A stretch of 10,677 nucleotides of DNA from Actinomycetes bacterium (GCA_023457615.1 JAEWKY010000058.1:1-10677), one strand, 5' to 3'; positions 1 to 7,615 are shown, numbered from the stretch's first letter. Program-made: numbers and translations. Notes: generated by a model not told the origin, from the letters alone.

Positions 1-533
1 GGCGAGCGCCGCACGCCGACGTGGCCGAGCGCGCGCGACCGGTACGACGCGTCGAGCTCGAGCGCGACGCGGAGGACGGCGCGCTTCGCCGGGGCGGCCA
101 CGGCATCCACGAGGTCGAGCTGCGCGACGTCGTCGATCATGAGCGTCACCCGGTTCGCGAGCTCCTCGTCGGCGGCGAGCCGCGCGAGCGCCCCGCGATC
201 CGCCGTCGGGTAGCCGACCACGACATCCTCGTGCGCCGTGCCGTCGCGCCCGTCCGCGAGCCAGAGCGCCTCGGCGAGGGTGTACGCGAGGATGCCGGAG
301 TAGCCGGGCAGGGCGAGCACGGCGTCGAGCACCCCGCGCACGCGCACCGACTTGCTCGCGACGCGGATCGGGAGTCCCTGGGCGCGGTCGAGGAGGTCGA
401 ACGCGTTGGAGGCGAGCGCCTCGACGGCGAGCACCCCCACGGGCGCGTCGAGGTCGTAGGTGGCCGCGGTGAGCGCGGGCCACCAGTCCTCGGGGTCGTC
501 CCAGGGGGCGTACCTCTGGCGTTCGAGCCTCAT
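1..533 (-). CDS. Amino acid deaminase/D-threonine aldolase-like PLP enzyme (3' part beyond window)
   Basis: Translating the minus strand from ATG at 533 gives an open frame of 177 codons that runs off the window at base 1, so the C-terminal part is missing. The protein begins MRLERQRYAPWDDPEDWWPA. RVASKSVR around residues 57-64 resembles the PLP-lysine segment of alanine-racemase-fold (fold-type III) enzymes of the D-threonine aldolase/amino acid deaminase group, making K61 the probable Schiff-base lysine. VVGYPTAD and MIDDVAQLD further on fit the barrel of that family. The ATG overlaps the TGA of the MFS gene upstream in transcription (ATGA, 530-533), so translation is probably coupled and it is the third gene of a TetR-MFS-enzyme operon. 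Family is fairly sure; the substrate (a D-amino acid or beta-hydroxy amino acid) is inference. The metal-binding C-terminal domain cannot be checked here. Confidence 0.72.
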   Translation of the reverse strand, partial: MRLERQRYAPWDDPEDWWPALTAATYDLDAPVGVLAVEALASNAFDLLDRAQGLPIRVASKSVRVRGVLDAVLALPGYSGILAYTLAEALWLADGRDGTAHEDVVVGYPTADRGALARLAADEELANRVTLMIDDVAQLDLVDAVAAPAKRAVLRVALELDASYRSRALGHVGVRRS

Positions 534-1783
534 CGCACGCTCTTGATCGGGATGACGGCGAGCGCGCCGAGCACGGTCGCGACGGCGGAGATGACGAAGA
601 GCCCCGAGAACCCGGCGACCGCGGCGACGAGCCACGCCCCGAGGAGGGGCGCGATCGCCTGCGGCACCGTCGTCGCGATGTTCATGATGCCCAGATCCTT
701 GCCGCGCGTGGCCGCGTTCGGAAGCACTTGCGTCGCGAGCGCCTGGTCGACCGACAGGAAGGCGCCGTAGCCGAGACCGAGCAGGGCGCCCGCGACGACC
801 GCGACCGTGAAGTCGGGCACGAACGCCAGCAGCCCCGCCGCGACCGCCTGGAAGAGGGCCGAGACGATGACGAACGGCTTGCGCCGGCCGATCCTGTCCG
901 ACCATCGCCCGAGCAGCAGCGACGAGGCGATGATGAAGACGACGTAGACGAGGCTCAGGATGATGAGGTCGCCCGTCGGGTCGTCGCGGTTCAGCCCGTG
1001 CGCCAGGAAGAAGAACAGCAGCGTCGTTCCGAGCGCGTTGCCCACGTTCACGAGCACCCGGCCGAGCAGGGTCCAGCCGAAGTCGGGGTGCTTGCGCGGG
1101 CTGATCCAGAAGCCGGCGAGGAGGGCGCGCACGGTGAGCTTCGGCCGGTCCTCCTCGGCGAGCGGGGCGTCGGGCGCGAGGAGCAGGAACGGCGTCACGA
1201 GCACGACCACGACGCCCGCCATGACGAGGTAGCCCGTCATCGTGTCGAGGCCGAGCCCGTCGATGACGACGAGGCCGAGCACGAGCCCGATCGCCTGGGG
1301 CGCGGCGATCCAGCCCGAGATCACCCCCCGCTGCGCGACCGGCACCTGATCGGAGATCGTCGCCGTGAGGGCGGCGGTGAGGATGCAGAAGCCGATGATC
1401 GCGAGCGTCCAGCAGATGCCCATCCCGAGGAACGTCGTCTGCAGGCCGAGCACCGCGAGGGAGAGGGCGAAGACGAGGGTGCCGGTGACGATCCACGGCT
1501 TGCGGCGGCCGAAGCGACTCGTCGTGCGATCCGAGAGCGCGCCGGCGAGCGGGTAGACGAGCAGCGCGAACACGCCGGCGATGCCCGAGATGACGCCGAA
1601 GGCGACGACGCCCTCGACCCAGTCGGCGCTGACCCGGATCTCCTCGATCTGCGCGGGGAGCTGCAGCTGCACGGGCGTGAGCTGCGCCATCCAGATGCCG
1701 AGCCAGGCGGTGGCGAACGCCGCGACCCACCTGCCGGGCACGCGCGTCGTGGGCTCGGCGAGAGCGGTCGTGAACTGCGTCAT
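530..1783 (-). CDS. MFS transporter
   Basis: A 417-residue integral membrane protein with about twelve hydrophobic segments in two halves, the usual size for the major facilitator superfamily. Motif A lies between helices 2 and 3 as GALSDRTTSRFGRRKPW (residues 81-97) and recurs in the second half as GRWSDRIGRRKP (292-303). A charged cytoplasmic loop (EEDRPKLTVR, about 210-220) separates the halves. The start is ATG at 1783, preceded by GGAGGA (1790-1795) with a 6-nt gap. It overlaps the TetR stop by 4 bp (1780-1783) and its own stop overlaps the next start by 4 bp (530-533). It is probably a secondary transporter controlled by the adjacent TetR protein. Being coupled to an amino-acid-processing enzyme suggests an amino-acid-related or small organic substrate, but the sequence does not fix substrate or direction. 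Confidence 0.88.
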   Translation of the reverse strand: MTQFTTALAEPTTRVPGRWVAAFATAWLGIWMAQLTPVQLQLPAQIEEIRVSADWVEGVVAFGVISGIAGVFALLVYPLAGALSDRTTSRFGRRKPWIVTGTLVFALSLAVLGLQTTFLGMGICWTLAIIGFCILTAALTATISDQVPVAQRGVISGWIAAPQAIGLVLGLVVIDGLGLDTMTGYLVMAGVVVVLVTPFLLLAPDAPLAEEDRPKLTVRALLAGFWISPRKHPDFGWTLLGRVLVNVGNALGTTLLFFFLAHGLNRDDPTGDLIILSLVYVVFIIASSLLLGRWSDRIGRRKPFVIVSALFQAVAAGLLAFVPDFTVAVVAGALLGLGYGAFLSVDQALATQVLPNAATRGKDLGIMNIATTVPQAIAPLLGAWLVAAVAGFSGLFVISAVATVLGALAVIPIKSVR

Positions 1784-2382
1784 TCCGGATCCTCCAGGTG
1801 GATGGCATGAGCGGCGATCGTGTCGGCGGCGAGATCGAGAAGGCGCTCGACCGCGTCGTCGTCACGGGTGGCGAGCCACGCGAGCGTGGCCCCGTCGGTG
1901 AGCGAGATCGCGAGGGCCGCGAGGTCGTCGACCGGCACGTCCCACCGCACCCGGAAGCGCGCGGCCCCGGCGGTGAGCAGGCGGGCGGCGAGTCCGCGGT
2001 ACACGGCGTACTGCGCGGGCGGGAAGTCCGCGAGCGCGGGTGTGCGCAACGCGTGCTGGGTCAGCTCGAACATCGCCTGCTCGCGCGCGGGATCGGCCCG
2101 CACGATGTCGAGGTACGAGCCGAGCACCGCGCGCGCGGCCCCCCGGAGGTCGGTCGCGCTCAGGTCGAGCGAGCCGAAGGCGGCGGCGTCCTGGCTGCCG
2201 ACGACGAGCTCGACGACGTCGCGGAGCAGCTCGTCCCGGCTCGCGACCGCGTAGTGGAACGAGGCGAGCGGCATCCCGGCCTCGGCCGTGATCGCGCGGG
2301 TGGTCGCGGCGTGCACGCCGTCGCGGGCGATCACGGTCAGCGCGGCGCGGGTCAACGCCTCGCGGCGATCCGTCGCCGACAT
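1780..2382 (-). CDS. TetR/AcrR family transcriptional regulator
   Basis: About 200 residues, typical of TetR regulators. The N-terminal half is a TetR DNA-binding domain: DRREALTRAALTVIARDGV forms helix 1, followed by the helix-turn-helix TTRAITAEAGMPLASFHY, with the family-typical small residue before the recognition helix and FHY after it. The rest is a helical ligand/dimer domain without a recognisable ligand signature. The ATG at 2382 is preferred because AGGTGG lies 5 nt upstream. A GTG at 2391, three codons earlier and preceded by a GGGGAAGG stretch, is also possible. It is the first gene of the operon and its TGA overlaps the MFS ATG. Autoregulation and control of the MFS/deaminase genes is inferred from position and family habit. 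A short palindrome at 2427-2438 is a possible operator. Confidence 0.88.
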   Translation of the reverse strand: MSATDRREALTRAALTVIARDGVHAATTRAITAEAGMPLASFHYAVASRDELLRDVVELVVGSQDAAAFGSLDLSATDLRGAARAVLGSYLDIVRADPAREQAMFELTQHALRTPALADFPPAQYAVYRGLAARLLTAGAARFRVRWDVPVDDLAALAISLTDGATLAWLATRDDDAVERLLDLAADTIAAHAIHLEDPE

Positions 2383-2426
2383 CCGTGCCACCTGGGCCGC
2401 CTTCCCCGAAGTGGGTCAAGCGTCCC

Positions 2427-2438
2427 AGACGGACGTCT
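2427..2438. promoter_or_regulatory. Possible TetR operator (short inverted repeat)
   Basis: AGACG-GA-CGTCT is a perfect 5-bp inverted repeat with a 2-bp centre, in the 75-bp gap between the ackA stop and the tetR start, about 45 bp upstream of the regulator. Dyads in this position are typical TetR autoregulatory sites, but the half-sites are short for a TetR operator and the background is GC-rich. No convincing -35/-10 pair was found around it. Confidence 0.25.
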
Positions 2439-2466
2439 CAGTGCGCAACTCCTCGCAGAACGCGGA

Positions 2467-3564
2467 TCAGCGGGCGACGTGCTCGGTCTGCGTCGCGATC
2501 TCGAGCTCCTCGTCGGTCGGGATGACGAGCACCTCGACGGGGACGCCGTCGGGCGAGATCCGGCGCGCTCCCTCCCCCGACGCGTTGCGGGCCGGATCGA
2601 CGCGCATCCCGAGCACCCCGAGACGCGCGACGAGACGCTCCCGCAGCCACCCGGCGTTCTCGCCGATGCCCGCCGTGAAGACGAGAGCGTCCACGCCGCC
2701 GAGCTCGACGGCGTAGGCGCCGACGTACTTGCGCAGCCGATGCAGCATCACGTCGATCGCGAGGTCCGCGTCGGGGGTGCCCGCCGCGGCGACGTCGCGC
2801 AGGTCGTTCGACCCGGCGAGTCCCGCGAGCCCCGACCGCCGGTTGAGCAGCGCGTCGAGCTCGTCGGTCGACCAGCCGAGCCGCGCGAGGTGCAGCAGCA
2901 GACCGGGGTCGACATCCCCCGACCGCGTGCCCATGACGAGACCCTCGAGCGGCGTGAGCCCCATCGAGGTGTCGATCGATCTGCCGCCCGAGATCGCGCA
3001 CGCCGAGGCGCCGTTCCCGAGGTGCAGCACGATCAGCCGCAACTCCTCGAGCGGACGGCCGAGGAACTCCGCCGTCTGCCGTGACACCGACTGGAACGAC
3101 GTGCCGTGGAAGCCGTAGCGCCGCAGCCCCAGCTCCGCCGCGACGGCCCGGTCGAGAGCGTAGGTCGCCGCGTGGTCGGGCAGCGTCGTGTGGAACGCGG
3201 TGTCGAAGACGGCGACGTGCGGCACGTCCGGCAGCACCGCCCGCGCGGCGCGGATGCCGGCGAGGCCGGGCGGGTTGTGCAGCGGGGCCAGCGTCGAGAG
3301 CTCCTCGATCGCGACCTCGACGGCGTCGTCGATGAGCGTCGGGGCGGAGAACCGCGTGCCGCCGTGCACGACGCGATGGCCGACGGCATCCGGATGCCCG
3401 CCCAGTCCGTCGAGCACGGAGCGCACCGCGGCGGTGTGGTCGGCGACTCCGCCGGGCTCACCGATGCGCTCGACGATGCCGCCGTCCCGAGCCCCCGACG
3501 CGAGGTCGAGCACCTCGTACTTGAGGCTCGACGACCCGGCGTTGAGCACGAGCACGCGCGTCAC
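2467..3564 (-). CDS. ackA: Acetate kinase
   Basis: Catalyses acetyl phosphate + ADP to and from acetate + ATP in the cytosol, the second step of the Pta-AckA pathway. The protein (365 aa) carries the family signatures in order: NAGSSSLK (8-15), HRVVHGG (63-69) with the substrate arginine, HNPPG (96-100), FDTAFH (120-125) with the catalytic aspartate D121, RYGFHGTS (149-156), LHLGNGAS (180-187), DTSMGLTPLEG (198-208), MGTRSGDVDP (211-220), TAGIGEN (297-303) and PTDEE (349-353). The GTG start at 3564 is chosen because VTRVLVLNAGSS is the true N-terminus, GGAGG (3572-3576) precedes it at 7 nt, and it overlaps the pta stop as GTGA. It is roughly 30-40 residues shorter than common AckA proteins, mostly between the N-terminal signature and the substrate arginine (R64 here, near 91 in well-studied enzymes). 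All catalytic motifs are intact, so it should be active. Confidence 0.96.
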   Translation of the reverse strand: MTRVLVLNAGSSSLKYEVLDLASGARDGGIVERIGEPGGVADHTAAVRSVLDGLGGHPDAVGHRVVHGGTRFSAPTLIDDAVEVAIEELSTLAPLHNPPGLAGIRAARAVLPDVPHVAVFDTAFHTTLPDHAATYALDRAVAAELGLRRYGFHGTSFQSVSRQTAEFLGRPLEELRLIVLHLGNGASACAISGGRSIDTSMGLTPLEGLVMGTRSGDVDPGLLLHLARLGWSTDELDALLNRRSGLAGLAGSNDLRDVAAAGTPDADLAIDVMLHRLRKYVGAYAVELGGVDALVFTAGIGENAGWLRERLVARLGVLGMRVDPARNASGEGARRISPDGVPVEVLVIPTDEELEIATQTEHVAR

Positions 3565-5630
3565 TCCGCGGCCTCCTGCGCCTGGATGGCCGTCACGGCG
3601 ATCGTGTTGACGATGTCGCGCACGAGCGCCCCGCGGGAGAGGTCGTTCACGGGTTTGTTGAGCCCCTGCAGCACGGGTCCGATCGCGAGGGCGCCCGCCG
3701 AGCGCTGCACGGCCTTGTAGGTGTTGTTGCCCGTGTTGAGGTCGGGGAAGACGAACACCGTCGCGCGGCCCGCGACGTCGGAGCCCGGGAGCTTCGCCTC
3801 GCCCACGGTCGGATCGGCCGCCGCGTCGTACTGGATCGGGCCCGCGACCGGCAGCTCGGGGGCGCGCTCCTTCACGAGGGCGGTCGCGGCGCGCACGTCG
3901 TCGACGTCGCCCCCGCTGCCCGACTCCCCCGTCGAATAGGAGAGCATCGCGACGCGCGGCTCGATGCCGAACTGCCGCGCGGTGGCCGACGACGCGATCG
4001 CGATGTCGGCGAGCTGCTCGCGCGTCGGCTCGGGGATGACCGCGCAGTCGCCGTAGACGAGCACGCGGTCGGCGAGCACCATGAGGAAGACCGACGACAC
4101 GACCGAGATGCCGGGCTTCGTCTTGATGATCTGGAACGACGGCGTGATGGTGTGCGCCGTGGTGTGCCGCGCGCCGGACACCATCCCGTCGGCGAGGCCC
4201 ACGTGCACCATCATCGTGCCGAAGAACGACACGTCCTTGACCGTCTCGGCGGCGGTCGCCTCGTCGATGCCCTTGTGCTTCCGCAGCTCGAAGTACTCCT
4301 TCGCGAAGCGCGCGTGCAGCTCGGGGTCGTCGGTGCTGAGGATGGCGGCATCCCCGAGGTCGTGGCCGAGCTCGTCCGCCCGTGCCCGGATCGCCGTCTC
4401 GTCGCCGAGGATCGTCACCCGGGCGACCTTCTCGCGCAGCACCGTGGCGGCGGCCTCGAGCACCCGGTCGTCGTCGCCCTCCGGCAGCACGATGTGCTTC
4501 ACGTCGGCCCGCGCCCGCTCGAGCAGGTCGTGCTCGAAGCGGTTGGGGGTCATCGGCCCCGGGGGTGCGTCGCGGATGCTGCGCACGATCGCGTCGCCGT
4601 CGACGTGCTGCCCGAACAATCCGAGCGCGCGCGCGTACTTCTCCTCGGACTCCGCCGCCAGCAGGCTGCGCGTGCCGTCGATGCGCTTCGCCGTCTCGAA
4701 CGTGCCCCACGCGCAGGCGAGGAAGGGCAGCGTCGAGTCGAGCCCGTCGATGAGCTGCTCGATCGCGGGCGCCATCGGGATGCCGCCGTTGAGCACGATG
4801 GCCGCCGGGCTCGGGAACGCGGCCGAGAGATCGGCGACGACCACGCCGAGGAGCGCGTCGGAGCGGTCGGCCGGGACGACGACCACACCGCCCTCGATCA
4901 GCCGCGGCAGGAGGTTCTCGAGCCCCATCCCGGCGACGACGGTGCCCAGCACGGGCCGGTCGAGCTGGTCGTCGGAGCCCTTCACGAGGGTCGCCTCGAG
5001 GCGGTCGGCGAGTCGGCGCAGCGAGGGGGCATCGAGCAGACGATCCTCGGGGATGACGTGCACGGGTCCGCCGACCGCCGTCTCGACGGCGGCGGCGAGC
5101 GGTGCGAGGCGCTCGGGGTCGGCGCGGTTGACCACGATCGCGGCGGGACCGACGTGGTCGCGCCGCAGCTCCGCGACGGCGACGCGGGCGGCATCCGTCA
5201 GCTCCTCGGCGGTGCGGAAGCCGCCGTCGGGCCGCAGCCCGTTGAGCACGAGCACGACCGCGGCGCCGAGGTCGGCGGCGATGCGGCCGTTCATCGAGAG
5301 CTCTGTCGGCGCGCCGACCCCCGTGTAGTCGCTGCCGATCACGAGCACGGCGTCGCACTCGGCATCCAGCTTCCCGGCCTCCGTCACGATGCGCCGCACC
5401 GCGGCGTCCGGGTCGGCGTGCACGTGGTCGTCGTCCACCCCGCGCCCGGTCGCGACGGCGCCGTGCGCGGCGAGGGCGTCGAGCACGGGATCGGGTCCGT
5501 CGAGCGTGCGGGCGACCGGTCGGAAGACTCCGACCCGCAGCTCCCGGGCGAGGGCGTCGAGCAGCCCGACCGCCACCGTCGACTTCGCGGTGCGGCCTTC
5601 GGCGGAGAGGACGGCGATACGGAGCGTCAC
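3561..5630 (-). CDS. pta: Phosphate acetyltransferase (long, class II form)
   Basis: Converts acetyl-CoA + phosphate to acetyl phosphate + CoA in the cytosol and feeds AckA. The 689-aa length is that of class II Pta, with three regions: an N-terminal P-loop NTPase-like domain (about 1-215), a DRTGG domain (about 225-335, with PADRSD at 253-258), and the C-terminal catalytic PTA/PTB domain (about 365-685). Strong family strings include IVLPEGDDDRVL (380-391), ADGMVSGARHTTAHT (480-494), MLSYSTGESG (562-571), GPIQYDAA (597-604), FPDLNTGNNTYKAVQRSAGA (628-647) and GPVLQGLNKPVNDLSRG (651-667). In the N-terminal domain the P-loop reads SAEGRTAKST, with alanine where Walker A usually has glycine before lysine. 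The GTG at 5630 has no properly spaced Shine-Dalgarno sequence but has TAGCGT 6 nt upstream, suggesting a leaderless message. The stop overlaps ackA by 4 bp, so the two genes form an operon. Confidence 0.96.
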   Translation of the reverse strand: MTLRIAVLSAEGRTAKSTVAVGLLDALARELRVGVFRPVARTLDGPDPVLDALAAHGAVATGRGVDDDHVHADPDAAVRRIVTEAGKLDAECDAVLVIGSDYTGVGAPTELSMNGRIAADLGAAVVLVLNGLRPDGGFRTAEELTDAARVAVAELRRDHVGPAAIVVNRADPERLAPLAAAVETAVGGPVHVIPEDRLLDAPSLRRLADRLEATLVKGSDDQLDRPVLGTVVAGMGLENLLPRLIEGGVVVVPADRSDALLGVVVADLSAAFPSPAAIVLNGGIPMAPAIEQLIDGLDSTLPFLACAWGTFETAKRIDGTRSLLAAESEEKYARALGLFGQHVDGDAIVRSIRDAPPGPMTPNRFEHDLLERARADVKHIVLPEGDDDRVLEAAATVLREKVARVTILGDETAIRARADELGHDLGDAAILSTDDPELHARFAKEYFELRKHKGIDEATAAETVKDVSFFGTMMVHVGLADGMVSGARHTTAHTITPSFQIIKTKPGISVVSSVFLMVLADRVLVYGDCAVIPEPTREQLADIAIASSATARQFGIEPRVAMLSYSTGESGSGGDVDDVRAATALVKERAPELPVAGPIQYDAAADPTVGEAKLPGSDVAGRATVFVFPDLNTGNNTYKAVQRSAGALAIGPVLQGLNKPVNDLSRGALVRDIVNTIAVTAIQAQEAAE

Positions 5631-5636
5631 GTCCCT

Positions 5637-5642
5637 ACGCTA
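5637..5642 (-). promoter_or_regulatory. Probable -10 box of pta-ackA, leaderless arrangement
   Basis: On the minus strand TAGCGT (a TANNNT actinobacterial -10 match) is followed by exactly 6 nt (AGGGAC) and then the pta GTG. A transcript starting at the normal distance would begin at or next to the start codon. The same hexamer with the same 6-nt gap precedes the GTG at 8716. No TTGACA-like -35 is visible. The AGGGA within the gap is too close to the GTG to act as a normal ribosome binding site. Confidence 0.5.
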
Positions 5643-5665
5643 CGGGCGCTTCCGCGACATCTGCT

Positions 5666-5698
5666 CGATTCGCGGAGCTCGCGCCGCAAGTCGAATCG
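5666..5698. repeat. Inverted repeat upstream of pta promoter
   Basis: CGATTCG at 5666-5672 and CGAATCG at 5692-5698 form a perfect 7-bp inverted repeat with a 19-nt spacer. It lies about 24-56 bp upstream of the pta -10 box, in the 139-bp gap between pta and the PLP-enzyme gene. It could be a regulator site for pta-ackA or part of the 3' end of the upstream transcript. No T-run follows, so it does not look like an intrinsic terminator. The rest of the gap shows nothing recognisable. Confidence 0.25.
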
Positions 5699-5769
5699 GC
5701 GCGTGCGCGTGTCGCACGGCGATGGATCCTCGAACGCGAGGAGGAGCAGCGCACGCGCAGACGCTGACC

Positions 5770-6813
5770 TCAGGAGTTGCGCCCGCGCGCTGCGACCGCC
5801 CAGCGTTCCTCGACGACGCCACCGCGCACGACGACCACCTCGTCGACGAGGTTGACGACGTTGCACACGTGATTCGGCACGACCCGCACGCGCTCGCCGA
5901 GGCCCGGCAGCCCGTCGCCGACCACCGTCGCGTGGTGCTCGGAGAGCGCGGTGATGCGGGCATCCGGATGATCGGGCAGCCGGCCGTGACCCGTGGCCCA
6001 CGCCGGACGGTCGGCGCCGATGACCTTGCTGCCGGCATCCAGGATCACCCGGTCGTCGTGCACGCTCACGACCGTCGCGAGCACCGTGAGCGCGATGTCG
6101 GCGGGCGCGACGTGACCGAGCTCCCACTGCTGGGCGTCGCCGAACACGTAGACGCCCGGACGCACCTCCGTCGCGCCGCCGGCCTCGGTCGCCGCGACGC
6201 TCGGCGTGCTGCCGCCGCTCAGCACCCGCACGTCGAACCCGGCGGTGCGCAGCAGATAGCCGGCCGTGACGAGCGCGTCGCGCTCCCCGTGCGCGGCGGG
6301 CGCCGCGGCATCCGGACCGTAGGAGTGCCCCGGGAAGGTGAACGCGCCGACGACGACGAGCCCTGCCTGCCGCGCGGCCTCGGCCACGTCGACCACGGCC
6401 TGGGGAGCGACCCCGCTGCGGTGGTGGCCGCTGTCGACCTCGACGAGCACCTCGAGCCCGGGCACGAGCCGGCCGGTGTTCGCCGCCGACTCGGCGGAGT
6501 CGAGTCCGACGACCACGCGCGCCCGCTCCCGCACCGCGAGCAGCCGGGCCGCCTTCGCGGGGGTGAGCCACAGCGGGTACGCCAGGAACACGTCGCGCGC
6601 GCCGCGCTCGACGAAGACCTCGGCCTCGCCGATCGTCGCGACCGTGAGGCCGGCCGCGCCCGCGGCGAGCTGCAGCTCCGCGACCTCGGGCAGCTTGTGC
6701 GTCTTCGCGTGCGGCCGCAGCTCGAAGCCGCGCGCCCTCACCGCCTCCGCCATCCGCGCGACGTTGCGTTCGAGCACGTCGCGATCGACGACGACGGCCG
6801 GGGTCTCGATCAT
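5770..6813 (-). CDS. D-threonine aldolase / D-serine dehydratase-like PLP enzyme
   Basis: A 347-aa fold-type III PLP enzyme. It starts TPAVVVDRDVLERNVARM, as family members do. RPHAKTHK (33-40) contains the PLP lysine, probably K37. VDSGHHRSG (about 126-134) and the FTFPGHSYG segment continue the barrel. The C-terminal beta domain carries PNHVCNVVNL with H315 and C317, the His-x-Cys metal site of eukaryotic-type D-serine dehydratases and D-threonine aldolases. A metal- and PLP-dependent retro-aldol or dehydratase reaction on a D-beta-hydroxy amino acid is the likely activity; the substrate cannot be told from sequence. The ATG at 6813 has GAGAGG 8 nt upstream. That Shine-Dalgarno sequence lies inside one copy of the direct repeat flanking the plus-strand islet, and the gene probably once followed the winged-helix gene directly. 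After the insertion its promoter is unclear. Confidence 0.85.
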   Translation of the reverse strand: MIETPAVVVDRDVLERNVARMAEAVRARGFELRPHAKTHKLPEVAELQLAAGAAGLTVATIGEAEVFVERGARDVFLAYPLWLTPAKAARLLAVRERARVVVGLDSAESAANTGRLVPGLEVLVEVDSGHHRSGVAPQAVVDVAEAARQAGLVVVGAFTFPGHSYGPDAAAPAAHGERDALVTAGYLLRTAGFDVRVLSGGSTPSVAATEAGGATEVRPGVYVFGDAQQWELGHVAPADIALTVLATVVSVHDDRVILDAGSKVIGADRPAWATGHGRLPDHPDARITALSEHHATVVGDGLPGLGERVRVVPNHVCNVVNLVDEVVVVRGGVVEERWAVAARGRNS

Positions 6814-6827
6814 GCGTCGATCCTCTC
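6810..6827. repeat. Direct repeat, left copy (islet boundary)
   Basis: Plus strand TCATGCGTCGATCCTCTC. It differs at one position from 7634-7651, with the 14 bp 6814-6827 identical to 7638-7651. On the minus strand this copy holds the Shine-Dalgarno sequence (GAGAGG) and ATG of the PLP-enzyme gene. With the other copy it bounds the segment carrying the only plus-strand gene. Confidence 0.85.
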
Positions 6828-6856
6828 AAGGCACACAGCGATAACGTTCGAGCTGC

Positions 6857-7615
6857 ATGCTCGGCATGAGATTGGATGTGCGCATGGAACGCCACGCCGA
6901 GACCATCTGGGGCTCTCTGATCTCCGCCGGGGTCGGCATCTTGATCGGGTTCTTCCTCAACGACGACACCGAACCGTGGGTGATCATCCTCGCCGCCGTG
7001 ATCCTGATAGCAGCGGCGACCGCCGTCCTGATACTCAGCTCTCTGACGCGTCGGCGGAGCTGGCTCGCGCGATTCGAACACAAGGAGTCACGAGTCGCGG
7101 AGGCTGACGGCCTTCGCGGCAGATGGCTGAACGCGCACGAGTTGCATCTGATTCCCCCGTTGGCTGCCCGTCGCGGCCTGGATCACCGAGGGTTTCCCGA
7201 TCCAACGAGACTCGCGGAGCGACTCAAGCAGAATCCCAAGCTCGTATTCGGAAACCTCAACAAGCACAACGAGCTCGTCACCTGCATGATCCTCTATCCG
7301 CTACGCGCCACAGCCCTCCAGCGATACGTCAGCGGCGAGTGGCTGCACGCCCTGGCCCTGACGCCACAGGATCTCGCGCCGAGTTGGCACGCAGCGCACG
7401 GTGTTTACATCGCGCTCATCCTTGCCGATGTGGATGAGGGCGGCCTTGCTAAAGGGTCGCTTCGACGCTTCCTTCAGTCAGCGCCCAGGATGTGGGTGTT
7501 CGCTCGGGCGGCGAGCCCGCGGGGGCGCGCCTTGTTGGAACGCTTCGGCTTCACGCTCTCAGAATCCGCGACCAGCGAAGACCCTCTCTACGGCCTCGAT
7601 CGGACTCCGCGGTAG
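6857..7615 (+). CDS. Membrane-anchored GNAT-like protein, function unknown
   Basis: Up to 252 aa. Residues about 18-34 (ISAGVGILIGFF) and 41-61 (WVIILAAVILIAAATAVLIL) are two transmembrane helices joined by the short acidic loop NDDTEP and followed by RRR, predicting a hairpin with both ends in the cytosol. A soluble domain of about 170 residues follows. Its features (MILYPLRATALQRYVSGEW, then VYIALILADVDEGG, then ARAASPRGRALLERFGF and LYGLDR at the end) resemble the acetyl-CoA-binding and C-terminal parts of GNAT acyltransferases. The canonical R/Q-x-x-G-x-G/A loop is not obvious, so activity is uncertain. ATG codons at 6857, 6866 and 6884 are all possible; the last has a weak GGA upstream. 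TAACGT at 6842-6847 is a possible -10. It is the only plus-strand gene, with A/T-ending codons commoner than in its neighbours, and sits in the putative islet. No function is assigned. Confidence 0.72.
   Translation: MLGMRLDVRMERHAETIWGSLISAGVGILIGFFLNDDTEPWVIILAAVILIAAATAVLILSSLTRRRSWLARFEHKESRVAEADGLRGRWLNAHELHLIPPLAARRGLDHRGFPDPTRLAERLKQNPKLVFGNLNKHNELVTCMILYPLRATALQRYVSGEWLHALALTPQDLAPSWHAAHGVYIALILADVDEGGLAKGSLRRFLQSAPRMWVFARAASPRGRALLERFGFTLSESATSEDPLYGLDRTPR

Noticed and set aside
728..3084. Long plus-strand open frames opposite the MFS, tetR and ackA genes
   Set aside because: They are antisense to genes with strong motifs and have low-complexity charged translations typical of high-GC shadows.
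3565..5358. Open frame extending about 600 codons upstream of ackA in the ackA frame, through pta
   Set aside because: This part is an Arg/Ala-rich shadow of pta in another frame. The AckA protein clearly begins at the GTG at 3564, with NAGSSSLK at residues 8-15 and a good ribosome binding site.
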